A program made the position numbers and the translations under genes. From positions 7,538,145-7,602,144 of the forward strand of contig OX579633.1 in the NCBI GenBank assembly GCA_951230915.1: a DNA stretch of 64,000 nt, given 5' to 3'. The notes beneath the pieces were generated by a model. The model was not told the DNA's origin. It made no database searches and saw only the letters and a program-made list of their open reading frames with translations. This DNA is from Antitrichia curtipendula (lineage: Eukaryota > Streptophyta > Bryopsida > Hypnales > Leucodontaceae). This document shows, one piece after another, positions 47,707 through 60,118 of the stretch (position 1 is its first letter; the number at the start of each line of letters is the position of its first letter).

Positions 47707-49836
47707 CATTGGGGTTCCTTGGTGACGCTGTTGTGCTGGACTCTGGTGATGCTCTACAGTCCTTCAATCCAAATTTTAGCCAACCTGGCCCTTTTTCTTT
47801 TTCTTTATTCTGGAATTGCCCGTTTCTTTGGGACTTGGGAGCCCTCCCTCATCCAAGGATTGATTCCATGGACGTGAAATGAATGTTTTTCTTTTCGTGT
47901 CGGAGACTAGAAAATGCTTTTTCTGTGGAGGGAATCAAAGTGGCAAAGAGACTGTACGAGTCTGGGGGAGTGGGGGACCTGCCCATTCAGCATTATCTGC
48001 ATTTTGGGCTTTCAGTACTATTGTGGTGGAAGCTGTCTACACTGTACATGGCCACATGGCCAGTTTTCAGGGAGTGCTTTGAATTTCACCAGTATTGTAA
48101 ATGGGCTTCTTTGGGTTTCCCACGCACCTACTCAAGTTGTTGAGTCTATTTATACTGGAAACGAGAAATAAACTCCAACCTTTTTCTGCTTATTTAGGTT
48201 GGCTGTACATTTAAGAGTATCTATTCGTCTTGGGTCCCAAAGTCAAATCCTGAAGAGGACCTATTTGTACCACAGAAGAAGTATTGAAGAAGAAGAAGGT
48301 TACGTTACCCTCAGCCTAAAAGACTAAAATGAATTAAATTTACGATGGGAACGGCTCATTTATCTAAGCCTCATTCACAATGTACCTTACTGTACTAAGG
48401 CAACTCTCCAAATTTTGTTGTGGTCCTGTGGTGAAAACGAAAAGAATGGAAACCAGATTTCTGCATGCATTCACTAACGTAAGGTACCTTACTGTTGTTG
48501 CGAGATTTTGTTAAGAAAATTGTCCAAACGATGATCACAACTACTTCCAAATTATTGGCAGCGTCCCAAGTGACACGTGTAGTAAGCTTAGTCAGCCAGA
48601 CCTCCAGATCCGAAAGACTCAGAATGGGACAGCCATAACAATACAAGGAGTGGCCCACTAACTAACCCTCCGCTTGCAGATATTTCAATTTCACATGCTG
48701 AGTGTGGGTTGAGTCTCTAGTAGTTCAACGAGCCTCTTGCCTGCGGAGGTGGTTTTGCCCCTGGGTTTTACCCCTAGGGAAAACACAAGAACCTTTTATT
48801 TGCGACGCAAATCTTTTTTTTGCAAATTTTGAGTTCATATTTTCAATCAGAGGAGAGGTATTGACAATAAAATTAATCTGGCACAAAATAGTTAGTTAGT
48901 TTTTTAACATTCACCCTTGGCTGGACCTCCACAAGATGCTTGTTGCAACTCAATAGACTCGACCCTGAGTGTGAGTGTGGACTTGAGAAATTGTGAAACT
49001 TCTCTTCAGCTCATTTGTTTCAATAAAATAAAATAAAAACTTCTCTTCGGCTTCGTGAACATGACTAGAATTCGGAAATAGATGGGGATTTTTCTGAAGG
49101 GAATGCACAGTTAAAAAGTTACAGTAATTCATTATGAAGAAGTTTCATAAATGATATGCTGCTTTTGTTGAAATGAATTTGATAGTGATAGTGATGGATG
49201 CATTTGAGTCACACAAAAGGTGAAGAAAAGACAGGTACAATTTGTACCTCCACAGTCTAAGTTCGAAATACATTATTTATATGTGTGTGCAGATAAATGG
49301 TTTTCAGTGGAGACAGACATTTTCTTGGCAACATTTTCCAAAATCTCATCTCATTTGGGCACTACTGACGGTAGCTACTAAAAGCAATTTCTAAAATGGG
49401 TAAAATAAGGGACAAAGAGATTTGTCAATATTTGAATGAAAGTTATTGATGGTAAATGATTTAATATGTGATTCATTTAACACGTGATTCATTTGCCCAT
49501 TTTTTTTTTAAAAGGGTGCATTTGAAGGTGGGACATGCTCTATCAACAAAATAGGGAAATGATTGTTACTCAGAGCTTGTGCGGAGGGAGAATTTTATTT
49601 CCAAACAGCAAGTACATGACACGTGTCATTAGTTATCACATAGCATGTAGGTAAAATTCAGACCCTTTAATACTATCAATAATAATATAACTAATATTAC
49701 CTTGGTTGAATTTAAAATTTAAAACTAAATTTAAAATTTGTCCCCTTCATATGAAAGTATCTTTAAGAAATGGATAACTACTATTAACTATATTAATTCT
49801 TAATCCTTTTGGAGAAGGATGCATGGCTCCATTGTC
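47707..49836. other. intergenic, no gene found
   Basis: Distal promoter side of the aquaporin gene, then AT-rich sequence. Overlapping plus-strand open frames at 47.66-48.17 kb have no recognisable domain and no consistent frame. No terminal repeats are seen. Confidence 0.4.
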
Positions 49837-50771
49837 TTAACCTCTAAAGTCCCCATTGTCCCCTCGGGAGACAAAATGGATTTCGGGTAGGCTACTATGT
49901 CTCAATATTTGTCGTGATTTTTTATTTTTTTGTGGAGATAGAGAAACACATTAGCTTTCCAAAATAAATTTTAAAATTTCAATCAGATCCTAGGAGTAAA
50001 AGTTATGGCACAAAAAGTCTTTTTTTCAGTTTTGTGGGTAGAAAAAACCCTTCAAATAAACTTAAAGTAAAATATTTATAAATTTTTTTGTTGTATATAG
50101 ATTATATTTTTATGTACATAGGAAGCTCTGATTTATTCCATTTGGATTTGTTATGTGAAAGTTATGGACAATCTTGTTTTTTGGGCAATCAAAGCATCTT
50201 CTTGAAAAGATAACTTTAAAATTTTCATTTTTGACCTAAAATTCTTCAATTCATCAAAAAACTTAGTTTTACAATGTTAAGATCTTTTGCTAGAACAATC
50301 TCGTTATTGAAATTAGTGTATATTAATTCTATATTAGAGTTATAAACAATTTAGATTTTCCTTCAAGCTTGAACCTATTTCAACTTAAAATTCTTTTAAT
50401 GAATGAACACTAAGTGTGTGTGTTTTGTTTTTTTTAATTCCTAGATTCTCAACTCAATTATTAATCATATAAAATTAGAAACTCAAAATCATTAGAGCAA
50501 AAATTATAAGTTATGAAGGTTCAAAGCCACAAAATGTAGTTGAGCAAGGTGCAAAAAACCTTATTTCCTTCACTTTAAATGCAAATAACTTGCAATCTAC
50601 ACAGTTAAAGTTAGTGAAATTTCTTCTACACATTCTTATACCAATCTAGTACAAGATCCTATAGTTAGATATGCAAAAAAGACATTTAAATTTTTTTTTG
50701 CTCTTTGCTATAGAAATGGCAGTTTTGAGTGTTTTTTGATGAAAAAGGGAACTCATGACTTTAGGAGTTAA
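49837..50771. mobile_element. TTAA-flanked non-autonomous element (927 bp)
   Basis: TTAA at 49837-49840 is followed by CCTCTAAAGTCC. The right end is GACTTTAGGAG, then TTAA at 50768-50771. Inside the left end is the subterminal palindrome TTGTCCCCTCGGGAGACAA. The interior matches the 19.5 kb element in inverted order ('gaaatggcagttttgagtgt', 'caatcttgttttttgggcaatc'). A nearby 'gactttagggtttaaaggaaagag' at 50863-50886 duplicates the right boundary and flank. Non-coding. Confidence 0.72.
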
Positions 50772-50889
50772 AGGAAAAAGGAGTAGGACCTCTTTTTCTC
50801 CCATATGGTCCCCCCCTTTTTCTCCCATAGGATTTTATTCCTCTTTCTCTCATTTCTCCCTTGGGACTTTAGGGTTTAAAGGAAAGAGA

Positions 50890-51749
50890 GGAAGACTACT
50901 TCATCGCACAAACTCGCAATCTGACTCCAATTAGATTCAAACTTAGTCAAAGTACGACCAGTCTAACAATGATCTCATATTCATGTAAGTTCTAATTTTA
51001 GCCCAAACAGTCTAAGCCTTCCATTGAATTTGATTGAAGACAAATTTGGTTCCTATCAATCCAAATATCCTTGCATGTGTGAGGACATTGTTGTAAGAAG
51101 CTTAACCCATTAGCCCTTTAAAATCCAAAATGTTTTTGAAGTGTTTGGGGCATCTAAAGTGAAGTACTAGATTTTGTCTTTTTTCCTTTTATTTTTTTAT
51201 GAGATTGGAAAATCAAAACAATCTTTTAGGGAATCTAATTTTTTTACAAAGATTCAACAATTGGTTAAAAAGTGTTTTTTACCTTTTTACCTCTAATTTA
51301 GGCAAGTTGAACAAAGCTTTATTTTGTTGTGAAAATTTGCATATCTCTTCCTAACTTGAAGGCCAAGGCTCTACTCAAATTTTAGGTTTCTAGATTTTTT
51401 GCAAAGTAGAATTTGAGTTATAGGGCTCAAAAGTTAGACAAAGCCACATTGGCAAAAGCTTGAGCAACCTTGAAAAAGACAAATGTTGTGTTGTTGTTTT
51501 TTTTATCATATCTCACATATACTTTGTTTTTAGACTCCAATTATTTTAGATCTTATAGTTATAAATTCTAAAAAGTGGAATTTTTTAAATTTATACACCT
51601 ATTTTTAGATGGTATTGTTTTGAAAATTTTGGTACTATTTTCTAATTTTCGACCCAAAGAACTTTAAGAGTTAAATGAAATAACTCTTCTATAAGTAATG
51701 AATGTGACCTTTTAATGGTTGGACTATGTGATTGATTGCCATATTAGTA
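50890..51749. other. AT-rich, possible degenerate TTAA element
   Basis: 'cttaacccattagccctttaaaatcc' at 51102 and 'gaactttaagagttaaatg' at 51659 could be the worn ends of another element of the same family, but the interior does not match clearly. No coding sequence is seen. Confidence 0.3.
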
Positions 51750-52168
51750 GGGGTAGTCACACCTTCTTCACTCCATTTTCAATCTTCAAAGAACGGGGAC
51801 ATGGCACTCTCTTGTTGGCTGTTTGAGGCTTGTGGAGGTCCCATTCTCTGAAGATTGAAAATGGGCATGAAAAAAAATACTCGAAGAATTTTTGACCTGC
51901 ATTTCATATTCCGCATTTGGCTTTCACCCAATCAAGCTCCCAAGATGGAACGGGAGATGGAAGCAAAAGGTCTTCATTCGGATCCTCACTTGCTTTGATT
52001 CATTGATAGTGGCTCTTTTCTCAAGTTTTCATTCTCATTCTCGCAACAACACAAAAGATGTGTCACACCTTCTTCATGCAAAATGGTTCCCTATTGACTT
52101 TTCTTTTCTCTCCACAACTTCTCAATCTTCATAGAAATTTCATTTTTGGAAAAGGTGTGACTACCCCC
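51750..52168. mobile_element. MITE-like element with GGGGTAGTCACACC ends (419 bp)
   Basis: The left end is GGGGTAGTCACACCTTCTTC and the right end GGAAAAGGTGTGACTACCCC(C), giving terminal inverted repeats of at least 16 bp. Inside, 'ccattttcaatcttc' at 51772-51787 pairs with 'gaagattgaaaatgg' near 51850-51865, and 'gtcacaccttcttca' recurs at about 52062. The target duplication is unclear. Open frames within it are not protein-like. Confidence 0.65.
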
Positions 52169-52883
52169 AATGTGAAGTGCAGACTTTATGGCACAACCCT
52201 CCCCAATATTTATATTCCTAGAATATAAAATTTTAACAAACACTTTAAGCAAAAAATATTCTATGGGATACCTTTTCATACAAAAAATTATGATATTTTT
52301 AGAATTCTTTTCCTACAACAATGTCCTACAAATACTATTTTTTGTAACTTATTATACTAATGCCTAAATCTGGAATGTTATAATTTGAGTCAAGTGCATG
52401 TGCCTACGAGTGGCAGTGTAACGGAATACGATACACTAAGTCATGAATTGGCAAAGTAGGAGGTCCATAAAACACCCATTTAAGAGCTGGAAATTCATTT
52501 GGAAAGATTAGACTTATTGAAAATTTCAGTAAAATTTCCTTGAAAGATAAATGGAATTACCATTTAATCCAAGTTGTTTCATATTTTTTTAAGCTTTGAG
52601 GAATTAGTTATGAATTTTTGAACTTGAAATATAGTGGGGACTAGAAGTGTTTACATCCTAAAATGTATACTATTTGTACATTGTTGAATAAATAAATAAA
52701 TGTACAAACAATGTACATTTCAAGAGGTAGATGCTTTTAGAGCTTGAACACTTTATAAACTTCCTACCTCAATGATCCATTGTACTCAATGGTCAATACA
52801 GTTGATTGATTGTCCTTATATTGTTCTCCTTCTAAGGTAGCTACACTTTTTCATAAGATTTTCCAAAATATACATCTTTTGAA
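52169..52883. other. AT-rich with relics of the TA-flanked MITE family
   Basis: 52440-52790 has 'gtaggaggtccataaaacaccc' and 'aatccaagttgtttcatatttttt', phrases shared with the MITEs at 44.8, 57.1 and 58.3 kb and with 62.7 and 63.8 kb. Also a short palindromic part 'tgtacattgttgaataaata' / 'aatgtacaaacaatgtaca' near 52677-52720. No gene. Confidence 0.4.
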
Positions 52884-53656
52884 CATGTCTCGATATTTGT
52901 CGTGATTTTTTTAAACATTTTTTTAAGATAGAAAAATACATGATCTTTATGAAAATATAATTTTGTTTCAATCAATGTGCAAGAACAAAAATGATGCCAT
53001 CCTAAGCTTTGTTTCATTCCACATAAGTTTTAGATTAGTGATGTGAAAGTTACGAGGCATCTTATTTTCTAGGCAATCATAAAATCTTCTTTAAAAATAA
53101 CATATTAGATCCATTTTTAAATTCAATTTTCTCAATTTTTCAAAAAAATTCCCATGAATTTAGTTTTCTTGCTTGAACAATCTTACCATAGGAATTAATG
53201 TGTTTCAATTTCATCTTAGAAATATTAATAAATTAAATTATCCTTGTATCTCAAAATTGCTTCTACTTAACACTATCTTTAAGAATTAAATTAGAAGTAT
53301 TTATTTTTTAATTATTTCCTAGAATCTGAACTCAACTCTATACGATAAAACAAAAAAATTAATTCAAACTTTGCAATGCAAAACATTAAATCAAGAAAAT
53401 ACAAAGTTAAATAATCTAGTTACATAAGATACAAAAAAAACTTATTTTCTTCACTTTAAACTTAGCTATCTTGCTATCTATGAAGTCAAAGTTTTTGAAT
53501 TTTTTCCACACATTCTTCCACTACTCTAATGCAAGATCCTAAAATTAAATATGAAGGGGAAAAAAAAAATTCACACAATTTTTTACTTTTTGCAATAGAA
53601 ATGACAATTTTGAGTCGTTTTTTACTAAGAAACGACCATGATCCTTTAGGGATTAA
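52884..53656. mobile_element. TTAA element, left-truncated
   Basis: It starts with 'tctcgatatttgtcgtgatttttt', which is internal in the 49.84 kb copy, and ends with GATCCTTTAGGGATTAA at 53640-53656. It lies head to tail with the next element; only TCC separates the two TTAA sites. Confidence 0.6.
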
Positions 53657-53659
53657 TCC

Positions 53660-54239
53660 TTAACTCCTAAAGCCCCGCTTGTCCCCTTGGGGGACAATTT
53701 GGGTCCGGGTAGGTTTCTATTGTCTCAATTTGAAGTGAATTTTTTTGAGATTTTTTGAGGTTATTTAGCTTTGCAAGAGCTTGGTGGATATATAATTTTT
53801 GTTTCAATGGGATGCTGGATGAAAAAGTTATAGCACAATGAGCAAGAAATGGAGATTGACGGGCAGCCCAAAAAAATTTATAAAAAGTCAAAATAATTTT
53901 TTTTGAATTTGTTTCCTAAAATATTATTTTTTTACCTATACATGAAGCTTTGATTCATTCTATTTGGACTAGGGATGAGAAAGTTATGGACAATCTTAGT
54001 TTTTCTAGCAATCTAAGCATCTTCTTGAAAAAAACTTTTTGTTCAACTTTGAATGCTAATATCTTCCAATCCGTACGGTCAAATTTGATGAAATTTTTAC
54101 TGCATGATCTCAGACAAGTTCAGTACAAGATCCTATGGTTAAATGACAAAAAAAAACTGATTTCCTTAAGTGAATACAAAATAAGTGGTAGTTTTGAGTG
54201 TTTTTTGGCAGAAAACACCCTCGGGGCTTTAGGGGTTAC
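53660..54239. mobile_element. TTAA element, short form (572 bp), left arm of an inverted pair
   Basis: TTAA is followed by CTCCTAAAGCCCC, then the palindromic TTGTCCCCTTGGGGGACAA and 'tttgggtccgggtaggt'. The right end is GGGCTTTAGGGG followed by TTAC, one base off TTAA. It is a close inverted copy of 54609-55190. Confidence 0.75.
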
Positions 54240-54608
54240 GCGCTTAAGTGTCCATATTTTAGACAATGAATGGAAGGCTTACATGCATTATTTTGTCAAA
54301 CTAATTCCTCATTTATTCAACGTAATAATTGAATCTTGAAAAGACAACCTATTTAATGACCAATTTCATGAAATTGAAGTAAATAATATTTGTGTATAAA
54401 GATACAAGCAAAAATGCGCAAAAATTCAAAAATTATTGAAGCATTAAGGAGTTAAATCCTTAAAGACCAAGTGTTAGTCTAGATTTTCCAAATAGTAAAG
54501 ATGTATTAAAAAAATGAAACTTAGAATAATAATTTAATGAAGATTCTCAAACGATAGTTGTAAAATTTGATTCATAGATCATATCTATACAATTAGATCA
54601 ATCAGTAC

Positions 54609-55190
54609 TTAACCCAAGCCCCCAAGGGTGTTATCTACCAAAAACCACTCAAAAACACCACTTCTGTTGTATTCATTTAAGGAAACCAATTTTTTTTGTT
54701 TTTCTGGGAATATAACCATAGGATCTTGTACTTAATTTGTCTGAGATCATGTAGTAAAAATTTCATCAAATTTGACCGTACGGATTGGAAGATATTAGCA
54801 TTCAAAGTTGAACAAAAAGTTTTTTTTCAAGAAGATGCTTAAATTGCCCGAAAAACTAAGATTGTCCATAACTTTCTTATCCCTAGTCCAAATAGAATGA
54901 ATCAAAGCTTCACATATAGGTAAGAACATAATCCTTTAGGGAAAAAAAATTTAAATGATTTTGACTTGTGTAGTGTTTTTTGGACTCCTTGCCAATCTCC
55001 ATTTCTTGCTCATTGTGCCATAACTTTTTCATCTGGCATCTGATTGAAACAAAATTGTATATACACAAAGCTCTTGCAAAGCTACACAACTTCAAAAAAT
55101 CCCAAAAAAATTCACTTCAAATTAAGACAATAGGAACCTACCCGGACCCAAATTGTCCTCCAAAGGGATAAGCAAGGTTTTAGGAGTTAA
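54609..55190. mobile_element. TTAA element, short form (574 bp), right arm of an inverted pair
   Basis: TTAA is followed by CCCAAGCCCCCAAGGG. The right end is AGGTTTTAGGAG followed by TTAA. Read in reverse complement it follows the 53660 element from end to end, with the same 'tttgggtccgggtaggt' and 'gagcaagaaatggagattg' phrases. The arms are about 370 bp apart, so a transcript across both could form a hairpin of roughly 570 bp. Confidence 0.75.
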
Positions 55191-55844
55191 ACCAATATTT
55201 TTCAATAAATTTTGAAGCCAAATATTGAAATTCCTTCTAAAATTGATTGTAGATTGAATATTTTTTATTTTCACAAAAACTTTTTTCTTAAAAGTTCAAA
55301 TGTTAAGTTTTAATCATAATAATTTATGAAGATTTTTAATTAATTTTTTTATTCAAGTAGTTTTTGAACGATCATTTTTGGAATTGAAAAGGTTATTTTT
55401 TGAAGTCAGACCTACCAATATCTATAGAATAATAGAATATTTGAAAAGTGAAGTCTTCTAAATTTATACCTTATAAATGTTAAGGAACTAAAAATTACTC
55501 TATTTGTTTTCAGATCAATCTATGTTTAGCCACATTGCAATAAAATAGGAAGTGCTCATTCTGTGCATATTCCTAAAACTATCCCTATAATTAGACCATA
55601 AAGTGTTACTATATGAATGAAAAATTGCTTGATGAATTGGTGCCAATTGGGGATTATAGTTGTACAATTTTACAAGTCTTTGGGGAGTGGGTTTGATTTG
55701 GAAGTAGATAAATTTCTTAGTGTAAATAAATAATGTGTAGTTATGAGTGATGGGACACTTGGAGCCATTCTAGGCAATAAATACACCATGTTGTTCTAGT
55801 TTTAAGGCTTGCAGGTCTTCATCTTGGGATGCCATTTGCACCAT

Positions 55845-56590
55845 TTAACCCCTAAAGGACCGAGGCCTTTTTTCAGCACATTGCAGGACTAGATTTTCTG
55901 ACTTTGAACATTTTTAACTTAAATTTTTGCATTACAAAGTTTTGAGCTATAAATATTTATAGTAGAGAATTGAGTTGAGAATAAAGGAAAAAAATGAAAA
56001 TGAAAAAAAACTTAATTTTCATTCTTCAAAAAATTGTTTAGTAGAAGTAGGTACGAGATAGAAGGAAAATCTAGAATATTAATATCTTTTAAATGGAATT
56101 AAAATGCACTAATCCCAATGGTGAGATTGTTCTAGCAAGCAAAATAAACCATATGGAAACTTTGTTTGTTGAAAAATTGCAAAAATTGCATTCAAAAATG
56201 AATCCTACGAGTTAATTTTCTTCAAGAAGATGCTCTAATTGCCCGAAAAACAAGATTGTCCATAACTTTCTTATAACAAATCCAAATGAAATGATTCAAA
56301 GCTTACCAGATAGACAAAAATACAATCTATGAGAAAAAAAAAAATTTAAAAACTTTCAAAATATTTTGCAAATTTTTTTTGGCTGCTTGCTCTCCCCTGT
56401 TTTGAACTTATTTGGGCATAACTTTTGTTCCCATGCACTGATTGAGAAAAAAAATTACATTCCCATGAATCTAATCAATTTTTCTATCTTTAAAAAAAGT
56501 TTAAAAAAATTAGGACAAAAATTCAGCCTGTAGGTACCTGCCCAAAATCTCATTTGTCTTCCGAAGAGACAATGGTCCATTAGGGGTTAA
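55845..56590. mobile_element. TTAA element, internally deleted (738 bp)
   Basis: TTAA with CCCCTAAAGGACCGAGGCC at the left and GGTCCATTAGGGG with TTAA at the right. The interior is close to the 19.5 kb copy ('ttttcagcacattgcaggac', 'ttttaacttaaat', 'ggcataacttttgttccc') but lacks about 190 bp next to the left end. The subterminal palindrome is worn (TTGTCTTCCGAAGAGACAA). Confidence 0.75.
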
Positions 56591-57062
56591 TGATATTACC
56601 TATAGCCTTCAGTAGCACCCTATTAATGAAAGCTTTAGAAAATAAATTTAGGTCTAAAATTTACAAATCAAATTGTGATGAGTGTATCTCCCTGTCTCCT
56701 TTCTCTGAAAATTTGTTAGAAAATGACACGATCAGCATAAAAGAGATCCTAAGCCAATAAGCTGTAAAATGGGCAGGTTTCTGCCAATCGTACCTGAAGT
56801 AAGTGTAAGCTTACAGGGCAGGACACTGCCTGCTGTTATAATGAGCGAGGACAACAGATGTCAGCTCATGCAACCTTTGCAAATGTGAATCTCTGCAAAG
56901 CACGGGTCCAGTCACCAGTCACCAATCACCACTCACCACTCACCACTCACTAGTTGAGGAGCAGATGTACGATCAACGCAGTAATCATATTGCTTACATG
57001 AACTTATTGGGATCTTAGTCAGAGCAGACAAAGCTTCCTGAAGCATACCTTATTAGGCAATA

Positions 57063-57472
57063 AGGTAGGAGGCTCTGAAATGGCACATCTAAGGGCTGGT
57101 CCGCCTTTTTAGGGTATTCCATTGGACGGGAATAAATTTAGCTCATTTTTCAGGCAAAGAGAAATAGATCAGGAATCTAACCCAAGTGGTTTCGTATTTT
57201 TCCAAGCATTTTTGAATTATGTATGAATTTTCAAACGAGTTGGGTCGTAGGGCACTATTTATGATCCTAGGTCTTCTGTAAATGGTTCGCTTGCAATTCT
57301 AAAGAAAGACAAGGAAAGCAAAGCGAATGATTGGCTCTTGCAATTGATAATGCTTTTTTCCTTGATTCATTCAATGACTATACATGTCAATTACAGAACC
57401 AACTCATGTCCATTTCACAGCCATTTGTAGGGTTCGTTCTTAATGCCTGCTCCATTTCAGAGCCTCCTACCT
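57063..57472. mobile_element. TA-flanked MITE, copy 2 (410 bp)
   Basis: Terminal inverted repeats AGGTAGGAGGCTCTGAAATG at the left and its complement at the right, flanked by TA. The same family as 44793-45204, in the other internal orientation ('gtggtttcgtatttttcc'). Non-coding. Confidence 0.8.
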
Positions 57473-58326
57473 TACATCCCCTTGTTTTCAATGGATGAAT
57501 CTCGGAAGCGCTACATATTTTAAGGATAATAGAGTTAATTATAAAGTATATACAATGTGGGACCACGAGTTGGAGTTCGGAAAAAACATGGGATGAAACT
57601 CCTTGGAATACCAAAACTAAGGTTCAACGGAGTTTGGGGTTGTGTTTCTTTTGTACTATACTTAGTTATACCTTCCTTTGACACCCTTGTTTCAACTAGG
57701 GGTTACTTTACGATTAACTCTTATATTGTTCTTGTTTTTGGATGAATTACAGAATTGCTACATATTCTGAGGACAATATCACTTTTCTTTTGGATGAATG
57801 AATGCACACTCTTTGGGATGCATACATCAAGAACTACCTCCCTACTCTCTTAATACTGTTGCAATACTCTTTCAATGCTTTGACACTCCAATATTGAAAG
57901 TCTTTTACTCAAGTACAAAAGCAATATTGCAACAATGTAGTTTCGGTGGAAACAATGCATTTCCATTGAAACTATATTATTAGAGTATAATTTTTGTACA
58001 ATAACAATATACTTTCAATATTGGACTATGAAGCCACTGAAACAATATTGTTTCAACGGGGGGTACTTTCTTGATGTAATTAAAATTCCATCTGAATTGA
58101 ATTTGCACATTTCATCCATTTATATAGATGTAAGCAACTCTACCATCATCTTCCAATGAAGATCGCTTTCTGCACTGCCTAAATAAATTAAAATTAAAAA
58201 AAAAAAAAATCTTGTTGTCTACTGTCTAAGTTAAGCTTACATTATGTTTGTGATGAAGCACAACACATGGAACTCGTCTTGGTTTCAATCTCTGTATTTT
58301 CAAAGATTAAAGTGCATTATATACTA

Positions 58327-58742
58327 AGGTAGTGTGCCCTGAAAGCGCCCATCTTCCTCAAATTGCCCCTATTTTTAGGTGGAGAATGGAGAGGAGGTGA
58401 TCTTTAAATGGACTAGTTTAGCAATTGAATGCATTGAGGAAAAAATGTTTTTCTATTGCAAGAGCCAATCATTGTCTTTGATTTCCGCACATCTCTTTAC
58501 AAGTTGCAAGTGGACTGATTTGGGAAGACCTATGTTCACAAATAGGTGCCTATGTCCTGAATCTTTGAAAATTTATAAGTAATTCAAAAATGCTTGGAAA
58601 AATACAAAACCACTTGTGTTAGGTTCCACATCTATTTTTCTTTCTCTGAAAAATGATCTAAAAATATTTCTGTATACAGAAGCCTGTGGACAAGGCGGAC
58701 CAGCCCTTAAATGGTCGCTTTAAGAGCATACTAAGCTTACCT
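58327..58742. mobile_element. TA-flanked MITE, copy 3, diverged (416 bp)
   Basis: Left AGGTAGTGTGCCCTGAAAGC, right GCATACTAAGCTTACCT, both flanked by TA. Length and interior ('aaccacttgtgtta', 'tcaaaaatgcttgg') match copies 1 and 2, but the ends are worn, so this is an older insertion. Confidence 0.65.
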
Positions 58743-58969
58743 TATCGCTTTTGCATTTCAGTGGAGCCCAGTCTCTGTATTTTTCAAAGATTAAATTAAA
58801 TTGTATGCTATCGCTTTTGCAATTGAGTTGATTCCTTTCTGATTTCACAAGTTACATGACTTACGTTAAGTTCTTTGCAATGTCAAGAGTCAATTCTATG
58901 GAATGGTTGCTTCAGATCTACGTTAAGCTTCCTGAAAGCTGCAAGTTCCGTCCCTCTCCCGTCCTGTGC

Positions 58970-59115
58970 ATGATTCCTACTACATTAATCCGTAACTTAG
59001 AGAAAGAAAACCTTTGTTATGATTCCTACTACATTAATCCGTAACTTAGAGAAAGAAACCTTTGTTATGATTCCTACTACATTAATCTGTAACTTAGAGA
59101 AAGAAACCTTTGTTA
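58970..59115. repeat. 48-bp tandem repeat, three units
   Basis: Three near-identical units of 'atgattcctactacattaat' followed by 'ccgtaacttagagaaagaaa' and 'cctttgtt'. Very low divergence points to a recent expansion. Confidence 0.95.
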
Positions 59116-59129
59116 CAGTCACTGATGCA

Positions 59130-59800
59130 TTTTGTGCCGACACTAGCCGACCCTACGATACCTTTCCCGCCCTCTAAAGACTTCTGTAGCCCAGTTGTAG
59201 CCCATTTGGTCTAAAAGAATTGCTTCACAGACTGTTTGATCAATTCTGATGGATCTTCTGTGGAGTCCAGAATGGGAACCACGGCAAGCACTTTGAGGGA
59301 ACGAGTCCATGTTTGCCAGTTCCACAATCTTAAAATCCGAATTTGAAGAGTGTTACAGTATGGGTCATCGCTGGCAAACGGATTACTCAAGGCTAATTAA
59401 TTGCAATTGTTTTTTGAAGAAACGGAATTGGGTCTTCAGATCTTGAGAAAGTCGGGCTTGAATGTTGAGAGTGTCGACGGAGTGATGTATGGGCATCCAA
59501 GTCAGGAAACTCGACGTGGCAAGCATGAGAGAGCCGAGACAAGGGCGCCCAACTGGAAAGCTTGGTCTCAGTGGCCGACCATTGTCCTCGTGCCCCTCCT
59601 CTCTCCACGTGTTGCATTGCCAGCTGATAGAGTACACCGGTCCTTTTGGAAACCTCGGAATAGTGCGAAACAATGGTCGCAATAATTAACCAAATCGAGT
59701 TTTGAAGCGGCGTTTCCTTCCATTTTCTGATTTGGTTTCAGCGTAATACAGATGGACTCAACGTGAAATGCGTGGAACTGTAGAGTTGCACGCAAGAGAA
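59130..59800. other. GC-richer island, no gene identified
   Basis: This is the only GC-rich stretch in the last 15 kb. Open frames occur on both strands (for example minus 59383-59682 and 59568-59795), but none has a recognisable domain or a clear splice partner. It may be a fragment of a host gene carried in or left behind. It contains 'cgacactctcaac' and 'ccacgtgttgcattgcc' but no motif I can assign. Confidence 0.3.
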
Positions 59801-59987
59801 CTTAGCAATTTAAAAAATAAAAAAAATAAAAAAAATAAAAAAGCAAAATTGAAGATTATGTGCACATCCATATCCAAAGTCCATATTCAACCAGGAGGCT
59901 ACAATACAAGGGTTTAGACATATAGTATTATAAAAGGAGTCGTAGAGGTTGCATGGAGGGTGACCAATGCAACCGGTATGTGGTAGT

Positions 59988-60118
59988 TATAGCAACTCTA
60001 GTGCAGTCCTAGTCCTCAACTCCAACTCGAGTATAGGTCTAGTCCTTAGGTCCAACTCCAGTGCAAGCTAAGTCTTCAAATCCAACTCAAGTGCAAGCCT
60101 AGTCCTTAGGTTCAAACA
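59988..60118. repeat. 34-36-bp degenerate tandem repeat, about four units
   Basis: Units of 'ctagtccttaggtccaactc' followed by 'cagtgcaag' or variants. Non-coding. Confidence 0.75.

Noticed and set aside
59383..59795. Candidate exons in the GC-richer island
   Set aside because: Open in several frames on both strands with no domain or consistent splice partner, so left unassigned.
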